Shown: piece after piece, positions 25,693 through 37,039 of the stretch
Layout of the letters: every line of letters starts with the position of its first letter
Numbering within the stretch: the first letter of the stretch is position 1
The notes under the pieces: model-generated
Databases searched by the model: none
Seen by the model: the letters and a program-made list of their open reading frames with translations, nothing else
Told to the model about the DNA's origin: nothing
Source of the DNA: Suillus spraguei
Taxonomy: Eukaryota > Basidiomycota > Agaricomycetes > Boletales > Suillaceae
Direction: 5' to 3'
Length of the DNA: 64,000 nt
NCBI GenBank assembly: GCA_016800925.1
Contig: JABCPU010000222.1
Coordinates: forward strand, 1 to 64,000
Position numbers and translations under genes: made by a program

Positions 25693-26619
25693 TTAGAATA
25701 GACGAATCGGTTTGCCCATCGTGCTCTTGATGTGCAGCGACTGGACATTTTGCCAGTTCTTCTTGAGAAGGGAAACAAGAAAGTTAATACCTACGACAGC
25801 GTGAGAGGTAGTCATGGTCACGTGACAGTCAAATTCATACTCATCATCACGTTTGCAAGGACCTGGTCGTCTGTCATTTGGACATGTCCAACGGCAACGC
25901 CCAGACAAAGAACCTTCTTGAGCTGGAACTTAATCGTCGATCGCACTTCGTTGAGCTTGTTCGCTAGATCCTCAGCGTGAGAGATTGGAGTAGGGAACTT
26001 CCCAGCTAGTGATGAAGTTTAGGGCATGACATATCCCCGGATGAACCCTAAATAATTTCACCTTTAGAGAGACCGGGCCCAAGAAGACGAGGGATCTGCT
26101 TGATCAAAGCTTCAGAGGCCAAGAATGCATCGTACTTCTTGGCGAGCTTCTTGACAAGCTTCTTGTTCTTGTTCAGTCTGACAACATGAAATCAGAAATG
26201 ATATTAGGACAGGGTAGATCTTAGCCTTGCTCACTTTTTCAAGTCGTCAACCGACTTGTACTCGAGCTCAATTTGCTTGGCACGATCGATGTCCGCTGCA
26301 TCGGCAAGAATGCAGATGGACATGCGTGGACGAGGGACATTAGGCAGCCTGAGATATGATCGATCAATCACGACCTGTTATATTCGAGAGCCCACACGCA
26401 CTTGACGGTACCAGAGAAACGCTTGTCCTTTTGAGTATCGTAGTTCTTAAGACCGATCTGAAGTTCGATGGTCTCCACAAAGTTACGTCTTTTCTCGCCA
26501 TTGGCGTCAGCCAAAAGGTCCTTGACGGAGCCCCGCACGCTTGCCACTGATAGCTTACTATGTGATAGTTAGAGACAATGGAATCAGGAATAAGCGTGCT
26601 AGAAAACATACGAGCTCAT
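25693..26619 (-). CDS. RPL10A: 60S ribosomal protein uL1 (L10a)
   Basis: Six exons (26619-26612, 26557-26402, 26348-26235, 26177-26062, 26005-25841, 25790-25693) sum to 219 codons, giving 218 residues against about 217 in animals. The sequence follows the family from start to end: [37 protein letters not shown], the lysine-rich [55 protein letters not shown], and the C-terminal [18 protein letters not shown]. It forms the L1 stalk of the large subunit at the E site and helps release deacylated tRNA. The first exon has only eight coding bases before the intron, a pattern common for fungal ribosomal protein genes. The gene shares a short upstream region with the coiled-coil gene on the other strand. 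Confidence 0.95.
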
Positions 26620-26992
26620 GCTTGATGATACTTTTTGGGGGCGGGTGGGATGTTTTGGGTCTTGAGGATGATATGAACGAATAAGGTTCAAGTGGCGGAA
26701 TACATATACAGTGTGACATGCATACGTAATCAAAGATGTATTTGGCAAAGTGTGACCTCTGACATATCGAGCGCTTCGGTGTCGATCTGGCACAACACTT
26801 CGCAGGTCACTATTGGGACATTCCAGAGAATATGCTTCTGTGACTCCGTTCCTTCTGACTCCCAACGTTAAATATTCAATCAGTTATCTCTTTATTTCTT
26901 TTGTTTCTCAATTGTATACTTAGTTATAGTGGTATGTTTCTTCTTTTCATGCTATGACTTGTTCTGACCAAGTTGTTTACATTTCCAAGGTC
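26620..26992. promoter_or_regulatory. Divergent intergenic promoter region
   Basis: These 373 bases separate RPL10A (minus) from the coiled-coil gene (plus), whose ATGs face away from each other, so promoters for both must lie here. On the RPL10A side the sense strand carries a C-rich run CCCACCCGCCCCC about 15-30 bases before its ATG. On the other side there is a T-rich stretch at 26885-26912. No TATA box is certain. Confidence 0.5.
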
Positions 26993-29694
26993 ATGACGGA
27001 ACCTTGGGCTTTCCAGGGTGGGACGCCGCTGTGAGCCATTTTTCTGTTTGGTAAAGCAAATACTGAGCACAGTCAAGATCTGATACCCCTGAATCTGATC
27101 TAGCATCTCTTTCACCTCGAACTGCGCTGCTTTCGCCTCCCTACGAGAACGCCGAGCTGACCAGACCACGCCGTGTCAACAATTCCCCCAACAGCAAATT
27201 TCGTCGCGAGCGGGAACGTATTCACGCAGCTGCGAGTGCTCGTGACCTCTTGCGACTCCTGGTAAACGAGGAGTACGAGGCGAAGCAGACTCGCAAAGTA
27301 CTCTATACTGCATTAGACAGGTTGGAAGCTGAGAGTCGTCGTGCTGAAGAGGCAGAAGTACAACTCACAGAGACTTTGGAACGGTCGAGGTCTATCAACG
27401 AGGCTCGCGTTATTGCCCAGCAGGAAGCAGCTCGGGCGCAGGAGGAACTGAGGCTCTACAAGCTGCAACTTGACAATGCGCAGAGAGAAATTCTCAGAGC
27501 CCAAGATGTTCTCAGAGTCATTGAGGCCCAGAGGGATGACGCAGAGGCTGCGGCTGCTGACGCGCGCTCAAAGGCTCGAAGATTGAATGAAGAACGCTTG
27601 ATTGAGCTCGCGAGGGAAGAGGGTCGAAGACGCGGATATGAAGAAGGTATTCGCCGTGGTCGTAATATAGGTTACCGAGAAGGGCTCGTCATTGGTATTG
27701 ATGATGGTCGGTCTCCAATGCGAGAAGCTACTACCGCTGCCCTTGACAGGGTGGTCGAAGCAGAGGAAGAAGCAGAAGCGGCTTCTGTAGGTTTACCTCC
27801 TCAGCCTGCACCAGCCACGCCCACGCCAGAGGGCCAAACCGCACCAGAAGTCCACCGTGTCTCATCAGATGTCCCAACTTCACTCGATGGTCGTGACTCT
27901 CGTTCTCGTCGTGACTCTGGATCTGATTCCGCCAGTCGAATGAGCATCCCGCGCGCTGATCCCATAGTAATGCCTGTCATGGTTGATCATCCGCGACTCA
28001 GAACAGACCCTTCTATTACTAGCCAATCTTCTCATTCTCATTCACATCCCCAGCCTTGGTATACGTCAGATCGCTCTTCAGCTCGGTCACCCTCAATTAT
28101 ACCAGTCTCAGTACAAAATTCTGTTCCTAGCGTTCAGCATTCAGAGTTCCAAGTCCCGCCGGACGGCTTCATACCAACCCTGGACAAGGACCAGCATATC
28201 TCTCTTCCTCCCCCGCATGAACTTGGCCGCAATATCTCTTCACCGTCACTGTCACAACCTGCCGCTGGTCCGTCCTCAGATTCTGTCAGAACGTTCGACT
28301 ACCCAACTCGCCGTGCCTCTCCGGAATCACAAGCGTCAACGAAGATGTCTATGTCTCAGTCCTCCACCATATCGGCGCTCGAGATTATCGGTTTGCCCAA
28401 TATGACAAGCCGCGACAAACGTCGGGAGCGCAACGGTCTAAGTATCATCCATGAAGATGCAAGCGTCACAGCCGACTACTCCACCGTGGCTGGATCTGAC
28501 GCGGGACACCATCACCATCGTGGTGAAAGACTCAGCGAGAGAGAAACAGACAGCCAGGCTACGAGGCACTCGCGGAGACAGCTATCAAAGCAGAGGCTTA
28601 CTGACGAGCTGAGATCGTCTAATACATCCGAGACTGAGGAATGGGGTCGATATGGCGCAGAAAAGGTTTGCTTTTATACTATGCGAACTGTACTTTGAGT
28701 TGACGAAGGCCACAGACTCGCACGCACAGTTCAAATAGTTCATCCCATCAGCGAACATGATAACACCCAACTCGCAACCTCCAAATTGGGATAACGCTAA
28801 CACACCTCTATCTCAGCATCACCGACATTCAAGGACAGTATCTACTTCAGTCGACGAGAGTCGATGAGATATGAACACCGAAGAGACACATCATCGGACA
28901 GCTCTGTCCCTGAGATAACCATCCAGCCCCCGGTGAGTATCATTACCCTGCCCTAGATAAACGCTAAAACTAAGCCTTGGCAGTCCTGCTCTCCCTCTGA
29001 CGCGCCATCAAGACGTGCATCCATTTCTGGACTACTTAGTCCTGATCACGCCAATCACCCGCTCCCTGTACCTGTGCCTGTTTCGCAGCGTACTCCACTC
29101 GTTCCTACAGTCCCTAACTCTCCCGTTTCAGCGCCTGTCTCGTTGGTAGGGTCCATGTATGACATAGGACAGCTGCCAACCGGTTTTACTGGGAACAATG
29201 GCGCACCGCCTCCAGGGGGCCCTGTCATTCCCCATCTGATTGAGAGAGAAGCGCCCTCGCCACATAGTTCGCTTTACGCACCCGCCCAACCTGAAGGCAG
29301 GCGATCACAAACCCCCCAGTCTTACGTGCCCTCCCCAGTCCCTTCTGATGTTTCCTACCCCGCACCGCCTATTTCAAGGCAACCGACACCAAACGGCTCC
29401 GTGCAGCGTGAAGAGCGTTCATCTACACATGGACGCCGGCAGAGTTTCAGCCAGTCTGCTGGAGTGACGCCTGGCACCCTCCCGCGGTCGCTACAGCCAG
29501 GCGGCGAGGCTTCACGGTCCTCCCGCAAACAACGATCGAATGCGTCAAGTAATTCGCGCCAGTCGTTTGCACACTATGACCCAAGCGTGTACAATGACCC
29601 TGCGTATTTGGCGAGTAACGAGTCAGTACTAATAGATTCTCGGACGGGCGCGAATACGGCTGTGAATGCGGGTGGGTCGAGAAGGACTTCGTAG
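26993..29694 (+). CDS. Coiled-coil, Ser/Pro-rich protein of unknown function
   Basis: The first exon probably starts with ATG at 26993 (MTEPWAFQ). A short intron joins it to a long exon in frame from about 27068 to 28663. That exon begins with polar sequence (SRSDTPESDLASLSP), then about 180 residues of Glu/Arg/Ala-rich heptads (RLEAESRRAEEAEVQLTETL and on). These pass into an Arg/Gly-rich turn (GYEEGIRRGRNIGYREG) and a long disordered Ser/Pro tail. One or more introns lie between about 28664 and 28816, where the frame resumes at FKDSIYFSRRESMRYEHR. Another clear intron is 28932-28982. The last exon carries P-x-P repeats and ends SRRTS. The fold suggests a structural or scaffold protein; similar proteins are annotated only as hypothetical in mushrooms. 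Exon edges at the start and near 28.7 kb are uncertain. Confidence 0.7.
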
Positions 29695-30444
29695 GTGCCC
29701 ATCGCGTTCCCTCCACTTTCGCATTGGAATACTCAAAGGACTGGATGATTGTGTTGCTCAGACTTTTTTTCTTGTTATTCTTGTCGAGCATGGTATTTAC
29801 CGCAGCACGCAACTACTAACATAGAGTAATCAACTGACCAGAAGGTCTGTATATCCACTGCAACTGTTTTCGCTATTTCATTTCAATATGAATCAATTAT
29901 ATCACTGTCAGAATGTTCGAGGATCATGTCCCTAGATTAACCAGATCACATATCTAAGCGAACTGAATAACTGGAGCGTACCTGTATTTTGGTGGGAGAA
30001 TCTGCTGCTTAACTTTTTTCTACATGATACCCAGCACAGCTTCCGTTACAATTTGTTTTTACGGGATGGTCCGTCTCGGTACCCTACGCTCGACGACTCG
30101 ACCCTGCTCGATCTTACCTCGACATGTTCACCAAGCGGCGAGTCCTCGGTGGGCCGCCGCCTATTAGACTGTCAGCATGCCGCTGACATGAAGCGGGTCG
30201 GTTCAAAAGTTGTGACACACATATTAGACTTAATAGTGAGGTTTCAGGCTCAAGCCGGCACAAGCGGCCCTCGACACCCATAACACGGCTCGGACACAGA
30301 CCTGTCAGCCGATGATGACAAAAGCATTTACAAACGTACCATCATACCACGTAGGTAGAAACCAGTTCCAGAGGACAGAGAAGGTCGTGACCGTCGTTTT
30401 TCGGGTTTGAAAACTTTTCTTGTAAATAAGTTAGGGGTTATGTA
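29695..30444. repeat. Duplicated 5' flank of the oxygenase gene (copy A)
   Basis: From about 29930 the sequence matches 33888-34430 upstream of the intact oxygenase. Shared blocks include CATGTCCCTA, a TTACAATTT(G/A)TTTTTACGG block, TTAGACTGTCAGCATGCC, GACAAAAGCATTTACAAAC and TAAGTTAGGGGTTATGTAAT. A shorter part recurs at 52540-52800. It contains no gene. The first 200 bases after 29694 are the 3' region of the coiled-coil gene. Confidence 0.75.
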
Positions 30445-30776
30445 ATGATCAGACAGTGCGATTTTAACTTCCAACTCACATCCTCCATCGATAAAAAATG
30501 TAATCAAATCCCTCATCAGTTTCCTCAAACTCGGAGCCAGAGAACGAGGGTGCTTATTGATGTTCTCGAGAATCACTTCAATGTCGCCCTCCATCCTGTT
30601 CTTATCCGTGCTGTTGAAGAGGGAAACGACGAGGACTGTCAGGAGCAGTTCTTTGCACACAAATATAAATCCTCTGAGGAGAACTTTGAAGGGGGACCTT
30701 GTACTGAGGCACAAATCAGTGGTGAGGCAATGTATTATGGCGCTGGCATGTTTGTAGGACCAAAGAACGAACAGTA
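30445..30776 (+). pseudogene. 2OG-Fe(II) oxygenase copy with two internal deletions
   Basis: This fragment keeps the 5' flank and the first codons (reading FPQTRSQRTR in one frame, equal to the SNSEPEHE region of the intact gene). It then jumps to the C-terminal third (LIDVLENHFNVALHPVLIRA, EQFFAHKYKSSEENFEGG). A second deletion joins that to the last 20 residues (ISGEAMYYGAGMFV). The whole catalytic double-stranded beta-helix, with its iron ligands, is gone. The remaining open frame of about 110 codons is an accident of the joins and is not expected to make an enzyme. Confidence 0.85.
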
Positions 30777-31245
30777 ATGGTGTATAGGGCTCTAGTCTGG
30801 GTAAAAGTTCAAATCAGGATCTTGTGAGAAGGAGAAAGCATATACTAGTACTAGCAGTGCTCACTGGATTATGACTCGATGTTTTATCAGCGAAACAATT
30901 CCGGCCACAAATCATTTTTATGGTATGACCCCGGGGTGCTGTCATCTTGCAAGCAACTATTGAAAGTACAGAGTAATGATACAGGAGACATTTGAAGTTA
31001 AGACCGACGGGATTTCTGAATTGCTCATCACCACGAAGGAGAAGCTGATTCAGTTCTCATCACCACTGCTCGCCTCCGAGTGTCCTAAACTCGATGGGTA
31101 GAAAAATAATTTACACGGTGAGTGATATCTACTTAACCGTACATAGCTAATTTAATTCATCTCTTCCCGAAGACTGAAACTCTTGATAAACCAAGGGTCT
31201 TGTCGATAAAGATATATTGTAAAGTAACAATGTAACGTCTTGTCC
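30777..31245. repeat. Duplicated 3' flank of the oxygenase gene
   Basis: This block recurs after the intact oxygenase (35790-36020), after copy C (51073-51290) and beside the beta-galactosidase gene (43677-43980). Shared words are CACTGGATTATGACTCGAT, TCAGCGAAACA, TTGCAAGCAACTATTGAAAG and GAAGCTGATTCAGTTCT(C/T)ATCACC-like sequence. It carries no gene. Confidence 0.75.
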
Positions 31246-31430
31246 GAGGGGTTCAGACTAAGAGGCCTGTACCTTGCTACCCAGTTCGTATGAACCAGGC
31301 GTACCCAATGTTGGACACCCTCTTACCCATTTGACGTATAACTGAGATCGATATGGTTGAGAGGCGTCGTCAAACACGAAGGACATTAAATCCATCTAGG
31401 ATACCTAAGTCGAACGTCGTAACAAAGCCG
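31246..31430 (-). pseudogene. 3' fragment of a GH35 beta-galactosidase
   Basis: The segment matches 44260-44455, the C-terminal coding part of the intact beta-galactosidase, in the same orientation. Shared strings include AACCAGGCGTACCCAATGTT, CTCTTACCCAT, TTGACGTATAACTGA and TAAGTCGAACGTCGTAACAAA. Deletions remove several short pieces (for example after TTACCCAT and inside the block before AAATCCATCT). Only this 3' end is present, so it is a duplication remnant and not a gene. Confidence 0.85.
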
Positions 31431-31792
31431 GCATAGCACGCAATTACTACGTGCCCAGTGATGACTTGCTACAATGTACATGAAAATAATCAGGATACAC
31501 GACTCCATTGACTGTCCTCTCATTTTTGTTTAATCTATCATCTGTGCCGTATCTTCAGTGTTCACCAGCTATCAACATCAACTAGGACGTATTTGGTTGT
31601 GATGGAAAACTGATGAGCCCTCACCGCATCAATTCCGTGGTGATGCTTGGCATCCTTGATATTAATCCTTATATATATGATAGATATCAATCCCCCTTTC
31701 AGTAATCTAAAAGCACTGGATGTCGTCATGATGATGTTTAGTTGAAACGAACGGCTTCATTCGCCGCTGTCTCGCACCCATCTTCTAACGTC
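31431..31792. other. No gene; upstream of the membrane-protein gene
   Basis: No motif is seen apart from AT-rich sequence including TATATATATGATAGATAT near 31668-31687, about 110 bases before the next ATG. It could serve as a TATA-like element. Confidence 0.35.
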
Positions 31793-33525
31793 ATGCCCAT
31801 AATCTCAAATGATCCCAGTTGGTGGCCACTTATCAATGCGACTCGTATTGGCAGCTATTTTATAGGTTTGTGGAGAACTAGTCGATGATGATGGCGGTGT
31901 CTCGATCTGACGTTGTCTCTGGTTACGCAGTTGCTGCTTTTGCTGGGGTGATGCACGATTGGGGTGCGCACGATATATTACACAACCGTGCTGATATTCT
32001 GATGGTAATTCCAGCCTTGACACTCGCACAAGAGGTAGGTATATGTCATGAACAATGTAGCTATGTAGCTGAGGTTGGTTTTATCATAAGATTGAGCTGG
32101 TCTGGGTGAGCACAGCTCCACCATGGCACTGGAAGAACAACTTTGATCGATTCGAGATAGAGGCAACACTGGTCCCTCATGACCTTTCTGTATCTCAGTG
32201 TACGTACTAAGCTTGCGTTAGAGTGTAGTTGGAAAGCTCAAAAACATCATAGGCGCGCTATCTTGGAATGTTCTATGCCATGTATGTTGATAAAGCTCAG
32301 CAACTGATCTTGTTCTAATGAACCATCGATGCATCTCCCACAATCAGCATCAGTTTACTGAGCATGTCTCTTCACCTTCGCTGTGTTTATTTCTCTGACC
32401 AGCGGCACACAGCCAGTGTTCCAACAATCCCGGTGACAGATGCGGTAAGTCTTCTGCACCAATGCCTGTTTTTCCCCTCAAATTAACCGCAGCACTTTGT
32501 AGGGGTGAGTTTGAACCGTGATCAGCTTTTTTGTTCGCTTTGATGACCACTACAGATGTAAGACTGTCTAGAGTGTGATCCATCCGAGGTCGATCTCTAA
32601 CTGGATTTGCCAGGCCGGATGTTGTACATCACGCAGGATTTGACGAATGTTGTAGTATTTCCGATACTTTGCGGTGAGCTTTGCAGTCGCAAGCCTTCAG
32701 TGATACATATTTTACTGAACCATCTTGCAAGTCATCATGATCGCTCGACTACATGCCATGTATCAACGATCTCGAAAGATGCTAATAGTTCTCGCTGTCA
32801 TCTTCCTGGCTGACAACATTTTCAACGGAGTGATCACCGCAATAGGAATAAAGTATACTTCAACGGGTATGCTTACTTGTGGATCAAAGATGTGCATGAG
32901 GGTCATTGATGAATACCAGAGGCACTCATTCTTTCCGGCACCTATCAGTGCATGATTAGCTATGCGGACGGTATCCCAGTTCTGGATTCCATTACTTGGA
33001 TATTCGCCATTGTGTGGGAAGTCCTCGCACTGTGTCTTGCTATCCGGATTGCTGTAAAACACTTCCGTGAGCTGCGACAACATTCTGCAGGAGGGATCAT
33101 CGGGGACTGTTTCACGGCTTTGATGAAATCTCACGCTATTTACTTTTCGAGGTGAGCTCATATTATGATTACGGTTTTATTTTTCTGCTGAATTTCTGCA
33201 CTGTGCACATACTAGTTTTGTTGCTGTTTCTTGCTTCCAGATCGGTCTTTTGTCTCCAACACTCTCAGCGGTACGCCAATCTATTTCTGACCTCTACGAA
33301 CATAGTTCATTATTTCTATAGGTCCAATTTTCCTTAGAAACTGATATATATTGCGGCTTTCTCCAAATCTTCACGTTCATCCAACTGTTTGTGCTGGGAC
33401 CACGGCTGATCCTCGGTATTCGAGAGTTTAACGCTAAGCTCGTGACCGACTCAGATGCGAAAACCACCATGACTTCAATCGTTTTTCAGGAGCACGTACA
33501 CGTGTCGACTAGCAGCAGTGTGTAA
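31793..33525 (+). CDS. DUF6533-like seven-helix membrane protein
   Basis: The gene can be read from ATG at 31793 (MPIISNDPSWWPLINATRIG) through about ten small exons to TAA at 33523. Landmarks in order are AVAAFAGVMHDWALTLAQE, IELVWRQHWSLMTFLYLS, ARYLGMFYAM, LYITQDLTNVVVFPIL, VIMIARLHAMYQRSRKM, an ILVLAVIFL-type helix, LDSITWIFAIVWEVLALCL, FRELRQHSAGGIIGDCF, FVAVSCFQIGLLSPTLSA, and CGFLQIFTFIQLFVLGPRLI. The tail ends in STSSSV. This order of tryptophan-rich loops and hydrophobic helices is that of the large basidiomycete DUF6533 membrane family, whose role is unknown (often expanded, often near mobile or duplicated DNA). Splice sites between 32.33 and 32.70 kb are the least certain. No lesion was found in the parts I could follow. 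Confidence 0.75.
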
Positions 33526-34430
33526 CGGGAAGTGTTCGATGTGACTCTATAGAAAGCGGAAGAATTTCTTCTATTTATTCAAAGTTTCGTTGTGGTACTC
33601 ATTATTAGACCTTTAGTGTAGATTTGACAGAGAAATAGGTTGAATTCTATGAGATGCACAGCTGCTGCAGCTAACAGGCCTTGGAAGAGTGACAGTTGGC
33701 AATTCCTCTAGCTATCATTGATAGTACTACTAGTAGGTCTCTATGTCACGCTCTAGTAGCCCGCTGTGTTTGTTTTTTGAGCATGTCTAAACTTTTAAGT
33801 CAATTGCAAGAGTTGGAAACTGTTGCATAGACACATTTTGTATTCCAACACACATATCTACACAAAAAACGTGAGTTAATATCGAGGACCATGTCCCTAA
33901 CGTTTACCACATATCTGAGCGCCCGTTACCCCGTTACAATTTATTTTTACGGAATTAGACGCTCGTCCTCGGCCAGGCGACATGCTCAGTGTATTGACAA
34001 GCGGCAAATCCTCGATACCGCCACAAATTAGACTGTCAGCATGCCACTGATGCTAAAGCGGGTTAGTTCAAAAGTTGTGATACATATATTAGATTTAATA
34101 ATGAGGTTTCAGCATTTCAAGCCGTGAGCGGCTCTCGACATCCATAACGCGGCTCGGACACAGACCTGTCCAGTTTGCACCAGCCGTGATGTCGATGAGG
34201 ACAAAAGCATTTACAAACTTACCATCATACCACGTAGATGGAAATCGGTTCCAGAGAGCAGAAAAGGTTGTGACCATGGTTTTTCAGGTCTGAAACCAAA
34301 CTTCTCTTGCTCGTCCGCAAGCAAGTTAGGGGTTATGTAATATGAGGCCTGGCGTGCGATTTTGACTTTTGCCACTCGCCAATAGAAGCCTCTTCAATCG
34401 ATAACCAACTCCCATCTGCCATCGATAAAC
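33526..34430. repeat. 5' flank block of the intact oxygenase (copy B)
   Basis: From about 33888 this matches 29930-30440, and its last 250 bases also match 52540-52740. It must contain the oxygenase promoter. The last 80 bases (TGCGATTTTGAC, then the ATCGATAA-rich leader) are conserved before each copy. The first 350 bases are the 3' region of the membrane-protein gene and hold nothing else. Confidence 0.65.
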
Positions 34431-35789
34431 ATGGACTCAAACACCTCATCGGTTTCCTCGAACTCAGAGCCAGAGCACGAGCTCTCTGTCTTCCAGCGCA
34501 TCGGGGAATATCTCGATTCTTTTTCTGGCTCTACAGCATATGAAGTGCACAGAGAAACCAAGCTCACACGTGCACTCGATAACCTTGCTAGTAGTCCGTT
34601 CGCGTCCTTCGAGAGTATGGTGGATACAGCCACACTTGAGCTGCTTGTCAAGGGAGAGGACGCGGGAACATGGATGGAACCTGCCGTTGCAGTATTGCAA
34701 AAGCATGCAACCCCTTCACCATTCGGCAGGGGAACCGAAACTGTCATGGATCCAACTTACAGGCACGGAACAGAGCTCAAAGCGGATGAGTTCGCTTTCG
34801 ATTCAAAAAAGGATGAGAGGGCATACTACAAAGAGTTCATACAGCACATCCAGGATGAACTCCAGATAAGCATGTTTGTAGGGAAAAGAGCTTATCTCAA
34901 GTTCTACAAGCTCGCCATATATGGCGAAGGAGGCCATTTTGACTGGCATCGTGACTCAACACATAGCGATGCTCATCATGGAACGGTGCTCGTCGCGCTC
35001 AACACGGAGTGGGAGGGAGGAGAACTTCTGTTGAGGCATCAAGGCATTGAGACAACCGCCAACTTGCATCCAAAAAAGTCCGGCGACAAGCTCTGCCCAG
35101 TCGTAGTTGCATTCTACACAGACACAGAACACAAAGTCGTGCCTGTTACCAAGGGCACACGACTGGTCCTCCAGTATGACGTCGAAGTTGTCGACAAGTC
35201 GCCTGAAGATTGGGTTCCTACGCCTAGTTACACTCCCTTGGAAAGGGCTGTTCAGCGTCACCAGGACATTGCATCCCGCATCCACACTTATCCCAACTTG
35301 GACCAGAAGTTGGTGCAGGCTGTCGTTGATGAGATCAGAGCATTGCACAAAGAAGAAGACTTCACTACCGTCGCTTTCCCACTTACTCACCTCTATCGCA
35401 AGGCAAGCGTTAAGAAGAAATACCTTAAGGGAACTGACTCGATGCTTTTCGATGTTCTCGAGAATCATTTCAACGTCGCCCTCCATCCTGTTCTTATCCG
35501 CGCTATCGAAGATGGTAATGGTGACGACTCTGAGGAGCTGTTCTTTGCACACATCTATAAATCGTCTGAGGATAAAGGAGGAGGAGAACAAGAAGAAGAG
35601 GTGGATGAAGAGGAGTATTTTGAGGGAGGCCGAGTTCTCAAGAACGCTTCGTTTCATCTTCCACGGGCCTCTGCGATTGTGCAGCTTTCATTGCCAACCG
35701 GGGTACACCTTGGTAATGATGCGGAGATCGATGGTGAGGCAAGGTATTATGGCGCTGGCATGTTTGTGAAACCAAAGAGCGAAGAGTAA
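34431..35789 (+). CDS. 2-oxoglutarate/Fe(II)-dependent oxygenase (prolyl-4-hydroxylase type), intact
   Basis: A single exon of 452 codons from ATG (MDSNTSSVSSNSEPEHELS). The N-terminal 70 residues are acidic and Ser-rich. The oxygenase core spans about residues 145-255. It contains the iron ligands in GHFDWHRDS (His173 and Asp175), the distal histidine in YTDTEHKV (His234), and the 2OG-binding arginine ten residues later in KGTRLVLQYDV (Arg244). About 200 further residues follow, with a conserved LENHFNVALHPVLIRAIED block, a Glu-rich insertion near residue 390 and a C-terminal GEARYYGAGMFVKP. The enzyme should hydroxylate or demethylate a protein or small molecule using 2OG and oxygen; the substrate is not known. 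No signal peptide is seen, so it is probably cytosolic or nuclear. It is the only intact member of at least five copies in this window. Confidence 0.85.
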   Translation: MDSNTSSVSSNSEPEHELSVFQRIGEYLDSFSGSTAYEVHRETKLTRALDNLASSPFASFESMVDTATLELLVKGEDAGTWMEPAVAVLQKHATPSPFGRGTETVMDPTYRHGTELKADEFAFDSKKDERAYYKEFIQHIQDELQISMFVGKRAYLKFYKLAIYGEGGHFDWHRDSTHSDAHHGTVLVALNTEWEGGELLLRHQGIETTANLHPKKSGDKLCPVVVAFYTDTEHKVVPVTKGTRLVLQYDVEVVDKSPEDWVPTPSYTPLERAVQRHQDIASRIHTYPNLDQKLVQAVVDEIRALHKEEDFTTVAFPLTHLYRKASVKKKYLKGTDSMLFDVLENHFNVALHPVLIRAIEDGNGDDSEELFFAHIYKSSEDKGGGEQEEEVDEEEYFEGGRVLKNASFHLPRASAIVQLSLPTGVHLGNDAEIDGEARYYGAGMFVKPKSEE

Positions 35790-37039
35790 TAGTGTTCAGG
35801 GGCTCTAGTTTCGGTAGATGTTCAAACCAGGACCTTTTGAGATGGAGAAAGCACATGTACTAGTCCGAGCAGTGAGAAAAATACTCACTGGATTATGATT
35901 CGATGTTCTCAGCGAAACAATTCTGACCACAAATCATTTTCATGGTATGACTATCCGGGTGTGTTGTCATTTTGCAAGCAACTATTGAAAGTACATAATA
36001 ATACAGGAGATATATGAAGTCAAGGCCGACGCGCATAGAGAAGTCTCTGGACCCACCGTCTCCTGGAGGTATCGATAAAGCACATGCTACTCGACTTTGA
36101 AGCTTCAGAACTGCTGCCATTCACATCTTATCAAAATCGACCACTAGACAACTCTTGAGTATGAAACGCGATCTCATAAAGACCTAGTCGACGCCAGACT
36201 CCTCGCATATGTCGATGCTGGGAAAAGACCTCCCTTTCGAGATGTGTCGAATATTGTCAGTGGACTCATTTCAGACGCAATGTCATGAATTCAGGAATGA
36301 GGATGGTCTGTCCTTGATGGGTACGGTGTCGTCAGTTTTTCACGCCTGTAAGCTTATATGGCAATCTTTATAATTGTTATACAGTGCTCCCCCATGCGGT
36401 TTTCTTTCCCACCCAACCTCCACTGGCACGACCGACTTCTCAGCCGCAGCCCAACATTGTCGCACTTGTATATCCGAGTCTGTGCCCAGTTCACCATCGC
36501 TTTTTGCTTTGCTTGTCCCAGACACTCGTCCATTTGCTCATTTCCGTCAAGTTTCATGTGTTCTTCCATGCCCCACGTGTCGCCCTCATCATAGTACTAG
36601 CTTGTTGTACCATACTGCACATGCATGTTGTACTGTATGCAATGAACCATGTTCCTTTCCCTTTCAACAACCCAGTCCTCTTAATGTGTGTGCTGTGTGC
36701 AACCGAAACCCGATGACCTTGCAATATGCCTCCGCTGCAATCTTCTCCCGCCATTAAATACATTTCCTTCTCACTTGACGGCATTTTGGATCGCTTGCTT
36801 CATTACACTATAATCGTTCTATGCCCACGAAAGTCTGTTAACTAATCACCATTCCAACACAACTTTCACTCGAACTCAGACCTAATACTATCTATGTACA
36901 TGGAGTTAACTTGCTATCGTACTTGATGTAAGATTCTTTGACGATTCCGGATGATATGCAATTGTTGGAATACGAAAATTGTAATCATGAGCTAAAAGTA
37001 TCTAGTAATTAACTGCGAGGAACAGAAAAGGCTGGAGAC
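35790..37039. repeat. Repeat blocks between the oxygenase and the NACHT-WD40 gene
   Basis: The first 230 bases are the oxygenase 3' flank block. The stretch 36110-36440 matches 49010-49320 (CACATCTTATCAAAATC, then CTCTTGAGTA, GAAACGCGATCTCATAAA, CTCCCTTTCGAGATG). The stretch 36480-36870 matches 43245-43640 (TTTGCTTTGCTTGTCCCAGA, TGTGTGCAACCGAA, CACTATAATCGTTC). The short frames inside these blocks have no motif. The last 170 bases before 37040 are the 3' end of the receptor gene. Confidence 0.75.

Noticed and set aside
27983..28405. 140-codon plus-strand frame inside the coiled-coil gene
   Set aside because: It is out of frame with the long exon and has no motif; low-complexity Ser/Pro coding sequence gives such shadows.
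34956..35657. 233-codon minus-strand frame under the intact oxygenase
   Set aside because: It lies fully inside the oxygenase exon, and similar antisense frames occur under the other copies. It is a shadow.
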